Source: Malus domestica (lineage: Eukaryota; Streptophyta; Magnoliopsida; Rosales; Rosaceae). From it: a stretch of 64,000 nucleotides of DNA. Position 1 is the stretch's first letter; every line of letters starts with the position of its first letter. The stretch covers positions 15,905,501 through 15,969,500 of the forward strand of contig NC_091673.1 of NCBI RefSeq assembly GCF_042453785.1. Reading direction: 5' to 3'. Below, one piece after another: positions 1 to 9,955 of the stretch. The translations under genes were made by a program, and so were the position numbers. The notes beneath the pieces are model-generated. The model was not told the DNA's origin. It searched no databases and saw only the letters and a list, made by a program, of their open reading frames with translations.

Positions 1-393
1 TGTCGAGGGTAAATGACCTTCCGTATTGGGGGCACCCAGTTGATGGTTGACTTCAACAGGGGTGATGATCTCTTGTGTTTTAATATATCTAGCCTCGTGG
101 AGCATCTTAAAGACCTTCTCATACTGCTATTAGAGGATCTCATTCTTCATCGCTATCTTGTTGTTCTAAGCCTTCAGCTCATTGACTTTAGCCTGAAGAG
201 CAAACTTCTTTTGTTCCTTCTTTCATTGCTTCGCACCAGGTGCAATAGGGTGTCATTCTATGTGCTATGGTTTCCTTTGCTCCTTATATTGGAAAGGGTT
301 GCCTGGTCAAAAGAGAGTGTACGAATGGTGGAAACCAGCTTAACAAAGCTAAAGAGAGTGGGAATAAGTGTCGTTCCCACAGATGGCGCCAAA
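1..393 (-). mobile_element. 5' internal part of an LTR retrotransposon, truncated by the window edge
   Basis: The stretch lies directly inside a primer-binding-type sequence and an LTR start, so read on the minus strand it is the leader and start of gag of an LTR retrotransposon running off the left edge. No long minus-strand frame is open, so the copy looks decayed. The family is not identified. The LTR is at 394 onwards and the primer site at 374-391. The plus-strand open frame over 13-399 has no protein-like features and is not called. Confidence 0.5.
374..391 (-). other. Primer-binding-site-like sequence
   Basis: On the minus strand this reads TGGCGCCATCTGTGGGAA, starts with the TGG that pairs with a tRNA CCA end, and sits two bases inside an LTR that begins with TG at 394 on the plus strand. 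That is the normal place of a plant LTR-retrotransposon primer site. I could not name the tRNA. Confidence 0.55.
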
Positions 394-822
394 TGTTGAT
401 GCACAAAATCAGCGAGGACTTTGGTACAATAGAAATTGTTATGTTTGTGACCTTCGCTAGATTGCTCCGGTCATTAGTGTGGATAAGTATGTAAATGGAT
501 AGAGACAGGGAGGCAAACACAGGATGTACGTGATTTACCCAGATTGGCTATATCCACGGAGTAGAGGAGTTCTCATTAATTGTGAAGGGTTTACAAAAGT
601 ACATAGGTTCAAGCTCTTCTTTAGTGAGTACTAGTGAATGATTTAGTACAAATAACATTAGGAAATATTGTGGGAGAATGATCTCTTTTTATAGAAGAGA
701 GTTTCTAGCTTTGTTTTTACATTGACACATGTCGTGTTGTGATTGGCTTCTGATGTTGACACGTGTCACGCTATGATTGGCTTCTGATATCGACATATGT
801 CGCGCTGTGATTGGCCTCTTAG
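394..822 (-). repeat. LTR (partial definition) of the element at the left edge
   Basis: Begins with TGTTGATGC next to the primer site, the expected terminal TG. It contains a minus-strand TATA box and upstream tandem repeats (separate entry), as expected of U3. The right boundary was not found because no second LTR copy is in the window; the LTR could extend to about 1240. Confidence 0.5.
686..812 (-). promoter_or_regulatory. LTR promoter: TATA box with three tandem CCAAT/E-box repeats
   Basis: Plus-strand 686-693 reads tttttata, which is TATAAAAA on the minus strand. Upstream on that strand, 716-812 holds three copies of a repeat of about 35 bp. Each copy carries attgg (CCAAT on the minus strand) and a CANNTG palindrome (acatgt, cacgtg, catatg); the middle one is a G-box core. 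The order repeats-TATA-primer site fits a minus-strand LTR promoter. Confidence 0.55.
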
Positions 823-1248
823 TTAGAGGGAAACTCTTATGGGTTCTTGATGGTATAGCGTTGACCGGTGCTCAGTAATTTCAGATTGGTCAAGTATGGT
901 ACAAACATAGCGATAACAGTGTATGACCAGGGATCTATAAATCAATCCCATCATTATTTTCACACCATCATTATCAACCTTTTCGAGATAAGAAACCAGA
1001 ACTGATTTTGATTCCTTGGTAGTACTCGTTAGCATATCATCTATTAGGATTCCTACAATGTTTACTCCGTCAAGATTCCAAAATTGTCTTGAGCGACAAC
1101 CTGGTGCTAAAGTGGTAGCACTTGACGTAAGAACATCAAGCGGGACAATCACTTTTGGTCTCTGATAGCACTTGTTGATGTACAAAACCGGAGGTCTTGG
1201 TACAACGTAAATCTGACCATGAATCTGCATGAAATGTAAATAACACAA
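823..1248 (-). CDS. Unidentified 141-codon open frame, possible gene or element fragment
   Basis: An uninterrupted minus-strand frame with mixed, protein-like composition (for example a PRPPVLYINK stretch and a CRSRQFW stretch). Just inside its 5' end a TTTCATGCAG acceptor-like sequence (about 1223) suggests the real coding part may be an exon starting there. It lies between two LTR-like regions with no partner exon seen. I do not recognise the family. It may be an element-borne gene fragment or chance. Confidence 0.25.
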   Translation of the reverse strand: MCYLHFMQIHGQIYVVPRPPVLYINKCYQRPKVIVPLDVLTSSATTLAPGCRSRQFWNLDGVNIVGILIDDMLTSTTKESKSVLVSYLEKVDNDGVKIMMGLIYRSLVIHCYRYVCTILDQSEITEHRSTLYHQEPIRVSL

Positions 1249-1734
1249 GATGTATCGTGGTTCACCCCAAGGTTTGGGCTACGTCCACACTGATTGTATT
1301 GTATTTCTCTAAGAAGTGAGGGAGATAGAGAGCTCTGAGAGTGAGAGGGTGAAGAGCTTTAGGAATTGGCCTCCCTAATTGTGAGGGTGAGGGGTCCTTT
1401 TATAGAATAAGAACTCCTCACTTATTACATATTTGCCCTTTTCTTTATCACATAATTACATTTAAGTCCTCCGAATATTTGTACGAGATCTAAATACGAG
1501 GCCCTAATATGGTATAAACAGTAGTCCCCTAAGTCTTCAGTCAAGAGAGTCTTTTGGCTAGAGACTTGAAATTCAGTCTATATGTGGGCCGAAGTAACTA
1601 GATGTTGTCTTGAACTGATGCTCGATATGAGGCGGTGCTCAATCTGAAATGATGCTCAACTAGAAGTAGCACATGCTGCGAGGCTGCTCGGCTCGTGGCT
1701 TATGTTGCCTTGGTTAGCTCGGCTTGTGGCGTTG

Positions 1735-2100
1735 AGAGAGTCCATTTTATAGAATAAGGGCTCGCTCCTCAATACATAAATGATGGGCTAGAGTTGATGC
1801 TCGCGACGAGGCAGTTGCTCAGTAGGCGGCGATGCTCTCTAATGGTGGTGAAGGAGTCCCTTTTATAGAATAAAGGCTCGCTCCTTAATACATAAGTGAT
1901 GGGTTAGGAGTAATGCTCGCGGTGAGGCCGTTGCTCAGCTGGCGGTGTTGCTTTCTAATGAAGGTGAGGGAGTCCCTTTTATAAAATAAGGGCTCGCTCC
2001 TTAGTACATAAATAATGAGTGCTCTCTAATGAAAGTGGGGGAGTCTTTTTTATAGAATAAGGGCTCGCTCCTTAATACATAAATGATGGGCTAAGTCCCC
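1735..2100. repeat. Four tandem units of about 118 bp, each with a TATA box
   Basis: Each unit starts near gagtccntttttatagaataagg, continues gctcgctccttaatacataa and ends near gctctctaatg. The third unit is shortened. On the minus strand every unit reads CTATAAAAGG or a close form, so the array is a multiplied LTR promoter segment. A further single copy of the core lies at about 1390-1410. Confidence 0.7.
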
Positions 2101-2359
2101 CAAGTATTTTTCATGAGACCCAGTTGAGGCGCAATATATGGTACATAATGTAGTCCCCCAAGTCTTCGGTCAATAGAGTCTGTTGGCTGGAGACTTGAAA
2201 TTGAATCCATGTATGGGTCGAAGTGGCAGTTGTTCGAAGGCGGTATTTATATACCCTGCACTAAATCTTTGTAGGTAAAGCTTTGCAAGTGAAGCTTTGA
2301 AGTTAGAGCTCTGTAAATGACGCTTTTGAAGCTAGGGTTCTGTAAATGAAGTTTTTGAA

Positions 2360-2550
2360 GCTGATTGACATGAGTGATGCTTATGAATATTTATGTTGAT
2401 TGACATGAGTGATGCTCATGGATGTTGTCATGAGTGATGCTCATGAATGTTAACATGAGTGATGCTTATGAATGATGGTCATGAATGTTTATGTATGATT
2501 GTCATGAGTGATGCTCATGAATGTTTATGTATGAATGACATGAGTAATGC
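2360..2550. repeat. Short tandem array with a gatgctcatgaatg core
   Basis: About seven imperfect copies of a catgagtgatgctcatgaa unit, spaced roughly 20-35 bp. Each unit is itself near-palindromic around gatgctcat. No coding function seen. Confidence 0.6.
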
Positions 2551-2565
2551 TCATGTATAATTTGG

Positions 2566-2967
2566 AGTACTGGGCGTACTTTTGATCACTTGGTTGGTGG
2601 CATGAAGGAGAGTACAAGTTGTACATTTCATCACCTGGTTGGTGGGATGAATGGTTAGTTGCCAAATGATATTAGAGTACGGGTTGTACATTTCATCACC
2701 TGGTTGGTGGCATGAATGGTTAGTTGCCAAATGATATTAGAGTACGGGTTGTACATTTCATCATCTGGTTGGTGGTAATAGCGGCGGGTTGCAGAATAAT
2801 TGTGGAGTACTGGGCGTACTTTTGATCACCTGGTTGGTGGCAATAGCGGTAGGTTGTCGAATAATTGTGGAGTATTGGGCGTACTTTTGATCACCTAGTT
2901 GGTGGTAATAGCGGCAGGTTGCCGAATAATTGTGGAGTACTGGGCGTACTTTTGATCACCTGGTTGG
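2566..2967. repeat. Minisatellite, unit about 66 bp
   Basis: About six to seven copies built on gtactgggcgtacttttgat, cacctggttggtgg and aataattgtggagtact. Two sub-types are mixed: one with gggcgtacttttgat and one with gggttgtacatttcat. The last three units (about 2763-2967) are nearly the same. Confidence 0.7.
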
Positions 2968-3060
2968 TTCTATTTTGGGCTTATGGGCCTTCGCCCTCCA
3001 CACAACATGCCAGCCCATTTATTTTGGGCTTTGGCTGTTTTTTTTTTTTTACCCTCTGAT

Positions 3061-3632
3061 GGGGTTTATACAGATATCTCCAAAAGATACGAAAAATAAA
3101 TTACATCATTCAAAAATAAGGAAAGGAAACCACATCATTCTGGTGGGGTGTTTATTCCTTGCTTTTGCTTTCTCTTTTACTTTCTTTTTTGCTGATGCTT
3201 TTCTTGATCTCCCAGCTCCTTGCTTTTGCTTTCTGTATTTCTTTATGATTTTCTTTCTGTTTCTTGACCCTGATGAATATGGCAGACAAGAAATGATAAT
3301 AGATTTAATAATAAGAAAACAATCTTATCTCCGTTTTTGCTTTGTTTTTTCTTTTGCTTTCTTCTTTTCTCTTTCCTCTCTTTCTGTCTCTGAGCTGTCA
3401 TGCATGTGCACCCTTGAATCTGCAGGTTGGCCACGATGGTAATGTAGAGGTTGCCGACGAAGTGTGGGTAATTTCCAGATGGGTTGTTGACGACGGCCGG
3501 AGACGGGTATGACCCGGTTTGGGCTCTCTCTTTCATGTCGATTCTCCCATTCTGCTTGAATCTGCTCTCTCTTTCAATCTTTCTCTCTCTAGAATAGAAG
3601 ACTTGCTTGCAGTCTCTTGTTTCTTTATCTCT
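3061..3632. other. No gene recognised
   Basis: Pyrimidine-rich stretches (ttgcttttgctttct occurs twice) and no open frame with domain features. It forms the 3' side, on the minus strand, of the transporter fragment that follows. Confidence 0.4.
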
Positions 3633-4082
3633 CTAGACCAAAGAGTACAGCTGGACCATGTGCTCACCAACTTCTGTTTTTTTTACACCTTTTTCAGCTG
3701 CAAGTCCACAGCCGAGAAAAGAGAAAGCAACGGGAAACACCAAGGCCTGGAAGCCAACGCCGGCATTGAGGTTGTGAAACGCAGCGTAATGAGCGTTGCC
3801 GTTGTGGGACTCGGTAATGGAAAGCCATGCGTCCTGAGGATTGAGCTTGGTGAGATAGCCCACCTCCTCCAAGTGTCCCTTCATGTTGACGAGCACCCTC
3901 TTCATTGGCGTCCTGATAGGGCTGAGGAACCTCAGTGAGATGAACGACGTCGGAGTCCAGGCCGTTGACGACTTGGCCTCCTTGGACGAGGGACGAGGCG
4001 ACCTCTGCCTAGATGGGGTTTGTATCTCTGGCGTGGACACCCCGTGTGAAGTCGTCGGAATGGGTATCCATTTCATTTCCAA
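3633..4082 (-). pseudogene. Truncated N-terminal fragment of a lysine/histidine transporter-like 8 (LHT8-type) amino-acid permease
   Basis: The 149-codon minus frame carries the cytosolic N-terminus and the start of membrane segment 1 of the LHT7/8 class: HGVSTPEIQTPS, a TPTSFISLRFLSP block, TPMKRVLVNMKG, LTKLNPQDAWL, ITES.NGNAHYAAFHNLNAGVGFQ, then PVAFSFLG. After FLG (near 3706-3714) the family continues with W; here two extra bases (TG) shift the frame. After that the match stops and the frame ends within about 24 codons. Full-length members are several hundred residues with about ten membrane spans, so this is a captured or broken first exon, not a working permease. It abuts an alpha/beta-hydrolase fragment upstream on the same strand. 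Confidence 0.75.
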
Positions 4083-4109
4083 CCTCTTGTATCTCCGGCG
4101 TGGACACCC

Positions 4110-4229
4110 AGTTTAATGCATTTTCCTGACATATCATTCCACATGATCATCCAGTCGGAAGAAGAATGAGCATCAGCACCATGAGCAAAGACCACCACAG
4201 GGGATAATATATCTGGTATGGATGAAGGT
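4110..4229 (-). pseudogene. Alpha/beta-hydrolase (KANSL3/TEX30-like) gene fragment, downstream half
   Basis: On the minus strand this reads SSIPDILSPVVVFAHGA followed by a HSSSDWM block. That matches the start of the plant alpha/beta-hydrolase family annotated as TEX30 or KAT8-NSL3-like, where VVVFAHGAGAPSSSDWM is typical. It is the direct in-frame continuation of the piece at 12534 onwards once the 8.3-kb retrotransposon and one 5-bp target copy are removed. Similarity ends after about GK near 4120; no GXSXG nucleophile elbow is present in the fragment. It was thus already a fragment, then split by the insertion. Confidence 0.65.
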
Positions 4230-6293
4230 TGATGCGAGAATTACTTGACACACAAATTAAACCCTCTTTTTGACAATTGTAGTATAGATGTAAGTAGGGT
4301 ATCGTTCTAGGCCGGGGATTAGGAGGGATTGCTAATCTATTCTAAATTAATTTAAAAATATTAAATAAGACTCAAGGACACAAAACTAGGCTAAAAACTC
4401 TAATAACTCGAAACACACTTAAAATGACTCAAAATAATGAAAACAATCAAATTAAACACTAAGAACTGAAATGGACGGAAATTAAATTAAAAGACTAACA
4501 ATAAAGAAAACTAACTAAATAATATAATTTAATAATGGATGGGTGTTTGGTTTTGACTAGAAGTAAATTAAACTTAATTAAATTACAGAATTGACAAAAA
4601 CATGAAATTAAGGTGAAAGGATAGGTGATGGATTAGCTAGAGGGTTCTTCTCCACACATGACACATATGCAACCTAAATTGATTTTCAGTTGTTCTTTCA
4701 ATAAATTGTGAATCTCAATACTCCAAATTAACCGTGAATAGCACTTTTTTAATCTTCAAGTTTTCCTTAAGTTATTGAATTGGACGGAAAAACGCATACA
4801 ACAATTCAAAACATTCTTCAAAAGTCCCCTACGTGAAAAGCACAATAGAGATACAATCAAAGATCATTAAACTTTGTGAAAACTATAAGCATTGACGAGG
4901 CATTCGTAACTATGAAAAGCATGATACTCTTGCCAAGAATTTACTTAACGTGATTGTGACTAGCAACATTTACTACTTGTGAAAATAAGTTCATAACGAT
5001 TAGGTGAAATTCACTTATATTCTAGCATCAAATTCATGCATGTAAATTAAGCGTGCACTCTCAACCAACATACACAAATCAGTTTTTATACGAACGGATA
5101 AGTAAATTGAAATCACAACTTATGAAATCACAACCGAAGGTAATCAATTCATATTACAGATATAATCATGGTTTTGAATTAACCTCTAGCCAAAATCAGT
5201 TTATTTACACATTATTAAAACAAAAATAAAATAGGAGTTTGGAAAGATTAAACCGAAAGAAAGGATCTGCTGCTTGGACTCTGAACTGCATTTTCATGCT
5301 GACCTCCTGTCCTCCTCGCCACTGACTTCCCTTCCTCAAACTGCCCAATGGCAGCACTCTCCTCTCGGTCCTCTTCCTGCGTCTCTGCGAGCTGCCCAAA
5401 GGGCAGCTCCCTTCTCTCGCTCCCAAAACCCCCTACTGACTTCTCCCGCTCCCCCTTTATATTTTTCCGCGCTGCTTCTCTCGTGTTCTCTCCAGCTGCA
5501 AAGGCAGCTTTTGGTTCATTTTTTTATTCCTTTCTTTCTCCCTGCTCTCCCCCGTTCACACCTGCTTTCCATTCCTCACGTTTCCACCCTGGATTCCTTT
5601 CTGTCTTCATATTTTATTCCCTGCTTAATTATGCCGTGTCCCTCTTTTCCTCCACCAGCCTTTTGCACCGCCCAAAGCCTTATTGCCACACGTTGCAAGC
5701 TGTCAAAATCCCTCCTAGCCGTTGCAAGTGCATTACCAGCTGCTTTTCCACCTTGCAAGTTGTTGCAAACTTTTATTCTCCTTTTGCATGTTCTGTTATA
5801 AGTGGTCCGATAATTGAGTATAGAGAAATTCCATCTGCCAATTTCTGATCAGAATCCCCAACCTAAAGCACATGCCAGGTCTCAATTAGCAAATATGATC
5901 AGATGAATATGTCGATCCCATAAGCCATCTTTAGACTAGTAATTGTTATGCGACAAAAGGTTATTAGGATTGATTGGGGAATTGAGATAAGATCTATGAT
6001 ATGCGACAAAAGGTTATTAATATTAGTAATCCATACAGAATTAAGTTCACAAGTGACTCAACTCAAAGGTGAAAACACAAGGTTTTGGGCAACACAGGGC
6101 CTTAACATTTCTGTTTGAACCAACACTAACCACGAAAATAACGTAAATAGATCTCATTTGTGCTATTTTATTTTCTTTGCATAACAAATCCTATAAACAC
6201 AAAAATAACGTAAATAGCTCAAAAATATAAGGAACTAACTAAGAAAAGACGAGTGAATTCGAAGTAAAAATATATATAAATATGATCCGATCA
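4230..6293 (-). repeat. 3' LTR of the 8.3-kb retrotransposon
   Basis: 2064 bp, nearly identical to 10465-12528. It holds a minus-strand TATA box (aatataaagg read on that strand, plus-strand 5455-5461) and a GC-rich Ser/Pro-coding-like stretch around 5270-5850 that is open in several frames in both copies but has no domain features. Confidence 0.92.
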
Positions 6294-6310
6294 AATACCC
6301 CCACACTTAA
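6294..6310 (-). other. Polypurine tract of the 8.3-kb retrotransposon
   Basis: The minus strand reads TTAAGTGTGGGGGTA directly before the 3' LTR, the expected site for plus-strand DNA priming. Close copies of the same motif recur at 6984-6997, 7732-7746 and 10097-10111. Confidence 0.75.
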
Positions 6311-9200
6311 CTTTTGCTAGTCCTCGAGCAAAACAAAGAAAACATGAAAAAGTACTAACATGAAAAACATTAGTTTCCCCCTATGTGACCCTCATAGAAT
6401 TTCATTCAAGAAAACAAATCATCAAGAACCATAGCTAGCATCAAGGAACTAATCCAAGTTCATCTTCCTTATTCAAATATTAGCAGTAATCTTTGAATCA
6501 TCCTTGAAGTGTAGTGTGTGAGATAGTCATGCTAATGCAATTTCAAGTTTTTATTTTTAAAATCATCATATGCAAACTAGCGACCTTCTCACGGGTTATG
6601 CACTCAATCACATATGTGTTTAGTTTTAATGTGTTTCGCTCAAAGAATCAAATGTGAAATTTCTACCATAAGCTTGCATAAAGATCACTTCTCCACAGTC
6701 ATAATTGCAAAACTTAAATCAAGAGGACTTTTATTGGATGTAATGAGGCTTAGGGATAGGGTTATTGAAATGAAAGAATAGGAAAACACAAGTTCCAAGC
6801 TACATTGCAAGCAATTCTTTTCTTTAGATTTATAAGAACTCAAGCTCTCCAGCAATTCTTCTAGCACCTCCAACCATACTCTTAAACTGAAACTTTAAAA
6901 ACTTTTTATTTTCTTTGTATACAATCTTTCTTTCTTTTTTTCTTTTTTTTTTCTTTTTTTTCTTTTTAAATACAAACATGAAATACCCCCACACTTATTC
7001 TTTTGCCAAACACCTTCAAAGTACTTCACAACCGTTTCTCATAAGGCAATCTCGCATTGCTCGCTTGGGAAAGGTAAGGAAAAATGTTTCAGGTATAAGG
7101 GTAGACATATCTGGTGATAAGAAATAAAAGGCTCAACATACACGACTCAAATTGGCAATCTAATGATATCATTTTTCTTTGGGGAACATGGTTATTTGGG
7201 CCATGGTGGTAAACCTAATGCCTCTATCATTTCCAAGTTCATGTAATCAATGACAAACATTTTGAAAGATCGTTACGCAAGTTCTAGAGATGTATCTCAC
7301 ATAAGTTCATCACACATGAAAGAATAGGAGTATATGAAAAATGCACACACTTTCAATAGGCTCAAAAACTCACATAGGATGTATATGGTCACTAAATTCA
7401 CATATGAAGCTTTAAGTCATGCTTTAGTTTCACATTAACAAGGCTATGTGCATTTGGTTTTTCAAAGATGGTCAAACATGTACAAAACTAACAAGAGAAT
7501 TAGGAATTTCACAAAACACATGTTAACTAAGTTCTTGATGATCATGGTTCGAATTTGATCCAATTATATCATTGGGTCGGGAAACTAACAAAAATCTAAT
7601 TCAAAACAATAAGGGAAACAAGACAATATTTTTGGATTTTTAAATTTTCCGATATTTTTTTTTTTATTTTTTATTTTTAAAGAAAACAAAAAAAACAAAA
7701 ACACAGAAACAAATGAAATTCTAGAGATTTCTACCCCCACACTTAAACTTGACATTGTCCCCAATGTCAGAAAACACTATAACGCAAATAAAATAAAATA
7801 AATAAATAATAAGAAACAAAATAAAGCAATTGGACTGAAAACTTCCCTAATTTGCAGTAAAATCAAGCGATGACCCCCAAGATAAAATTCTGCAATCAAC
7901 TTCAAGGGTGGAAATAACCAAAAGTTCCTGCAAAGAAAAGAAATAATTCAGTTAAGTAACGCAAGAAAATAAAATAATAATAAAAAATAAATAAAAAAAA
8001 TGCAAACGAAAAATTGAAAATCACGATAAAAGACAATGAAAAGAACTAATAAGTAATCATTGGTCGTGTTTGTTGACTTTCCACAGCTTTCCTCTTGAAC
8101 AGGGTGACACTTAGCTTTTTACTTGCAAGTGATGATTTGATGATATTGTACGGCGAAGCTTTGCTCTTTGGGAATGTTGCAGTTCCTTATTCGTTCTCCA
8201 AGCAGATGTGGCAGCTTCTCTAGTTCTTCAGCTCGGACTCATTCCGCTGGGATGATTGTACGAGCTGCATTCTTCTCTGCTTGTTTCCTCTGTACGTTGT
8301 CTCCACATGCTGTTGGTATCATTTTCGCTTGCCTTATCTGTTCTTCAGGTAGATGTGGCAGCTTCTTTGGAAGTACATCAGCAGTGGAAGACGAGTACTC
8401 GAGAGCAATTTCTCCATGTCCTACAAGTTAAAACAAAGACAAGGAAAAGGACATGGAGAATGCATGATATGAGATACTCTTGCTTTCAACCTTTATGATA
8501 TGAAATACTTTTGCTTTGAATGGGTTGTTCGCAGGAGTATCCCAAGGAATGAGGAACACAGAGTAACTTAGGAGGATTCTTTGGGAATGCATTTTCAAAG
8601 ATGAAGAAGTGCTGAGAGAGAAGTGCTTAGAGGGTGTGTCTTTGCTGTGAAAGGCGAAGGTAGATACTTATAGGACTTGTCTTCACAACCGGAACTATTC
8701 TCTCACGTATTGTCGGCAGCCGGTGGATGGATGAATAGTACAAATTACGCGCTTTCTAACAAAGCTGCCCGTAATTTCCGCAAAGCAGATTCCTCATTGA
8801 TATCTGGAATCGGCGCTTCGAGCTCTGAGTATCGTCGATTGTAGAGGTAGCATGTGACACGTGCGGATAAATCTGGAAAAGAAGATTTGCCCGTGGGTTG
8901 AAGCCCAGCTTTTGAGAAAGCTAGCGTGTCTTTGACTGTTGAATTTCCCTCTTCGATTTCTGAATTGATGCTTCGACAAACTGCCCGAGAATTTTGCAAA
9001 GCAATTTGCGTGTGACAAGTGACGACACGTCAGGACAAATTGATCTTTTGAAATCCGGGGTTCGGCTCGTGGTTTCTGAGCAAGCCCAGCCTTTAAGAAA
9101 TGAAACGCCTCTTTTGAGAAAAGAATCCGACTTTTGAGAAAGGAGCCCCGACTCTTCGATTTGCGAGAGGACGCTTCTCTGAGGAGCGCCTCTTTGATTT
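6311..9200. other. Non-coding interior of the 8.3-kb retrotransposon
   Basis: No open frame of convincing quality on either strand. The region is AT-rich with T and A runs (for example 6928-6966, 7648-7700). Two short direct repeats around agatgtggcagcttct occur at 8203-8220 and 8350-8368. Purine-tract-like motifs lie at 6984 and 7732. Near 8856 there is a cacgtg G-box upstream of the plus-strand unit described separately. Confidence 0.55.
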
Positions 9201-9206
9201 CTTCCT

Positions 9207-9217
9207 TTTTATAGAGA
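9207..9217 (+). promoter_or_regulatory. TATA-like box of the antisense unit
   Basis: ttttatagaga lies about 112-122 bp before the ATG at 9329. A pyrimidine-rich leader (ctccctcctg, ctctcttctttcttc) fills the space between, as in many plant 5' UTRs. It sits on the strand opposite to element transcription. Confidence 0.5.
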
Positions 9218-9328
9218 CGTTAAGCTTGTTCCACAACACACTTGAGCTCCCTCCTGTAAACACTCCCTTCTTGCACTTGTTTAATCTTGATCACTCCAAC
9301 TCTCTTCTTTCTTCACCACCTCTGAAAA

Positions 9329-9955
9329 ATGTCTGGCCCTTCCGATCGTCGTTTTGACTTGAACATTGGTGAAGAGGCAGCTCCGCCTTCACCAGACAAT
9401 ATATGGCGCCCATCCTTCATATCCCCTACCGGTCCTCTTACCGTGGGGGATTCGGTGATGAAAAATGACATGACTGCTGCGGTGGTGGCCCGGAACCTTG
9501 TCACCCCCAGAGATAACAGACTGCTCGCTAGGCGGTCTGATGAATTGGCGGTTAAGGAGTCTCTGGCTCTTAGCGTGCAGTGTGCGGGTTCTGTGTCCAA
9601 CATGGCCCAACGCCTATTTGCTCGAACCCGTCACGTTGAATCGTTGGTGGCTGAAATACAGAGTCTCAAATAGGAGATTAGAGGACTCAAGCATGAAAAT
9701 AAACAATTGCACAAGCTTGCACACAATTATGCCACAAACATGAAGAGAAAAATTGACCAGCTGCAAGACACTGATGGTCAAATTTTACTTGATCATCGGA
9801 GGTTTGTGGGTATGTTCCAACCGCATCTTCCTTCGTCTTCTGGAGCGGCACCGCGTAGTGAAGCTCCAACTGATCAACCTCTGCCGCCTCCTCCTTCTGT
9901 GGCCCCGCCGACTGCTGAAGCCCCGCCTACTACTGAAGCACCACCTGACCAATGA
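9329..9955 (+). pseudogene. Antisense accessory open frame of the retrotransposon, one in-frame stop
   Basis: Starts at ATG 9329 (aaaATGTCTGG) and runs 208 codons in one frame to TGA, broken once by TAG at 9671-9673. The N-terminal part has MSGPSDRRFDLNIG and acidic/Pro segments. The middle has VESLVAEIQSLK then, after the stop, EIRGLKHENKQLHKLAHNYA, a heptad-like leucine/charged helix that reads as a coiled coil. The C-terminus is Pro/Ala-rich with PP-T/SEAP repeats. No enzyme domain is recognisable. It lies on the plus strand while the element is minus, so it is an antisense additional ORF; such ORFs are known in some plant LTR retrotransposons. One stop in an otherwise clean frame suggests recent loss in this copy, or a source element elsewhere with the intact frame. 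Confidence 0.6.

Larger units (their letters stand above)
1249..3060 (-). repeat. Second LTR-like region rich in tandem repeats
   Basis: From about 1240 the sequence resembles the inner part of the LTR at 394 (a wording of the type gtggttcacccc...gctacgtccac occurs in both), then has ttttatagaata, a minus-strand TATA box, at about 1397. The rest is made of three tandem arrays (separate entries) joined by AT-poor spacers such as agtcccccaagtcttc, which occurs at about 1521 and 2152. No coding frame is supported. Probably a second, related LTR retrotransposon end, minus-oriented; ends undefined. Confidence 0.4.

Noticed and set aside
5274..5848. Overlapping plus-strand open frames of 166-175 codons in the LTR, repeated at 11509-12083
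   Set aside because: They are Ser/Leu/Pro-rich, open in two frames at once, lie in an LTR antisense to the element and show no domain. GC-rich composition explains the open frames.
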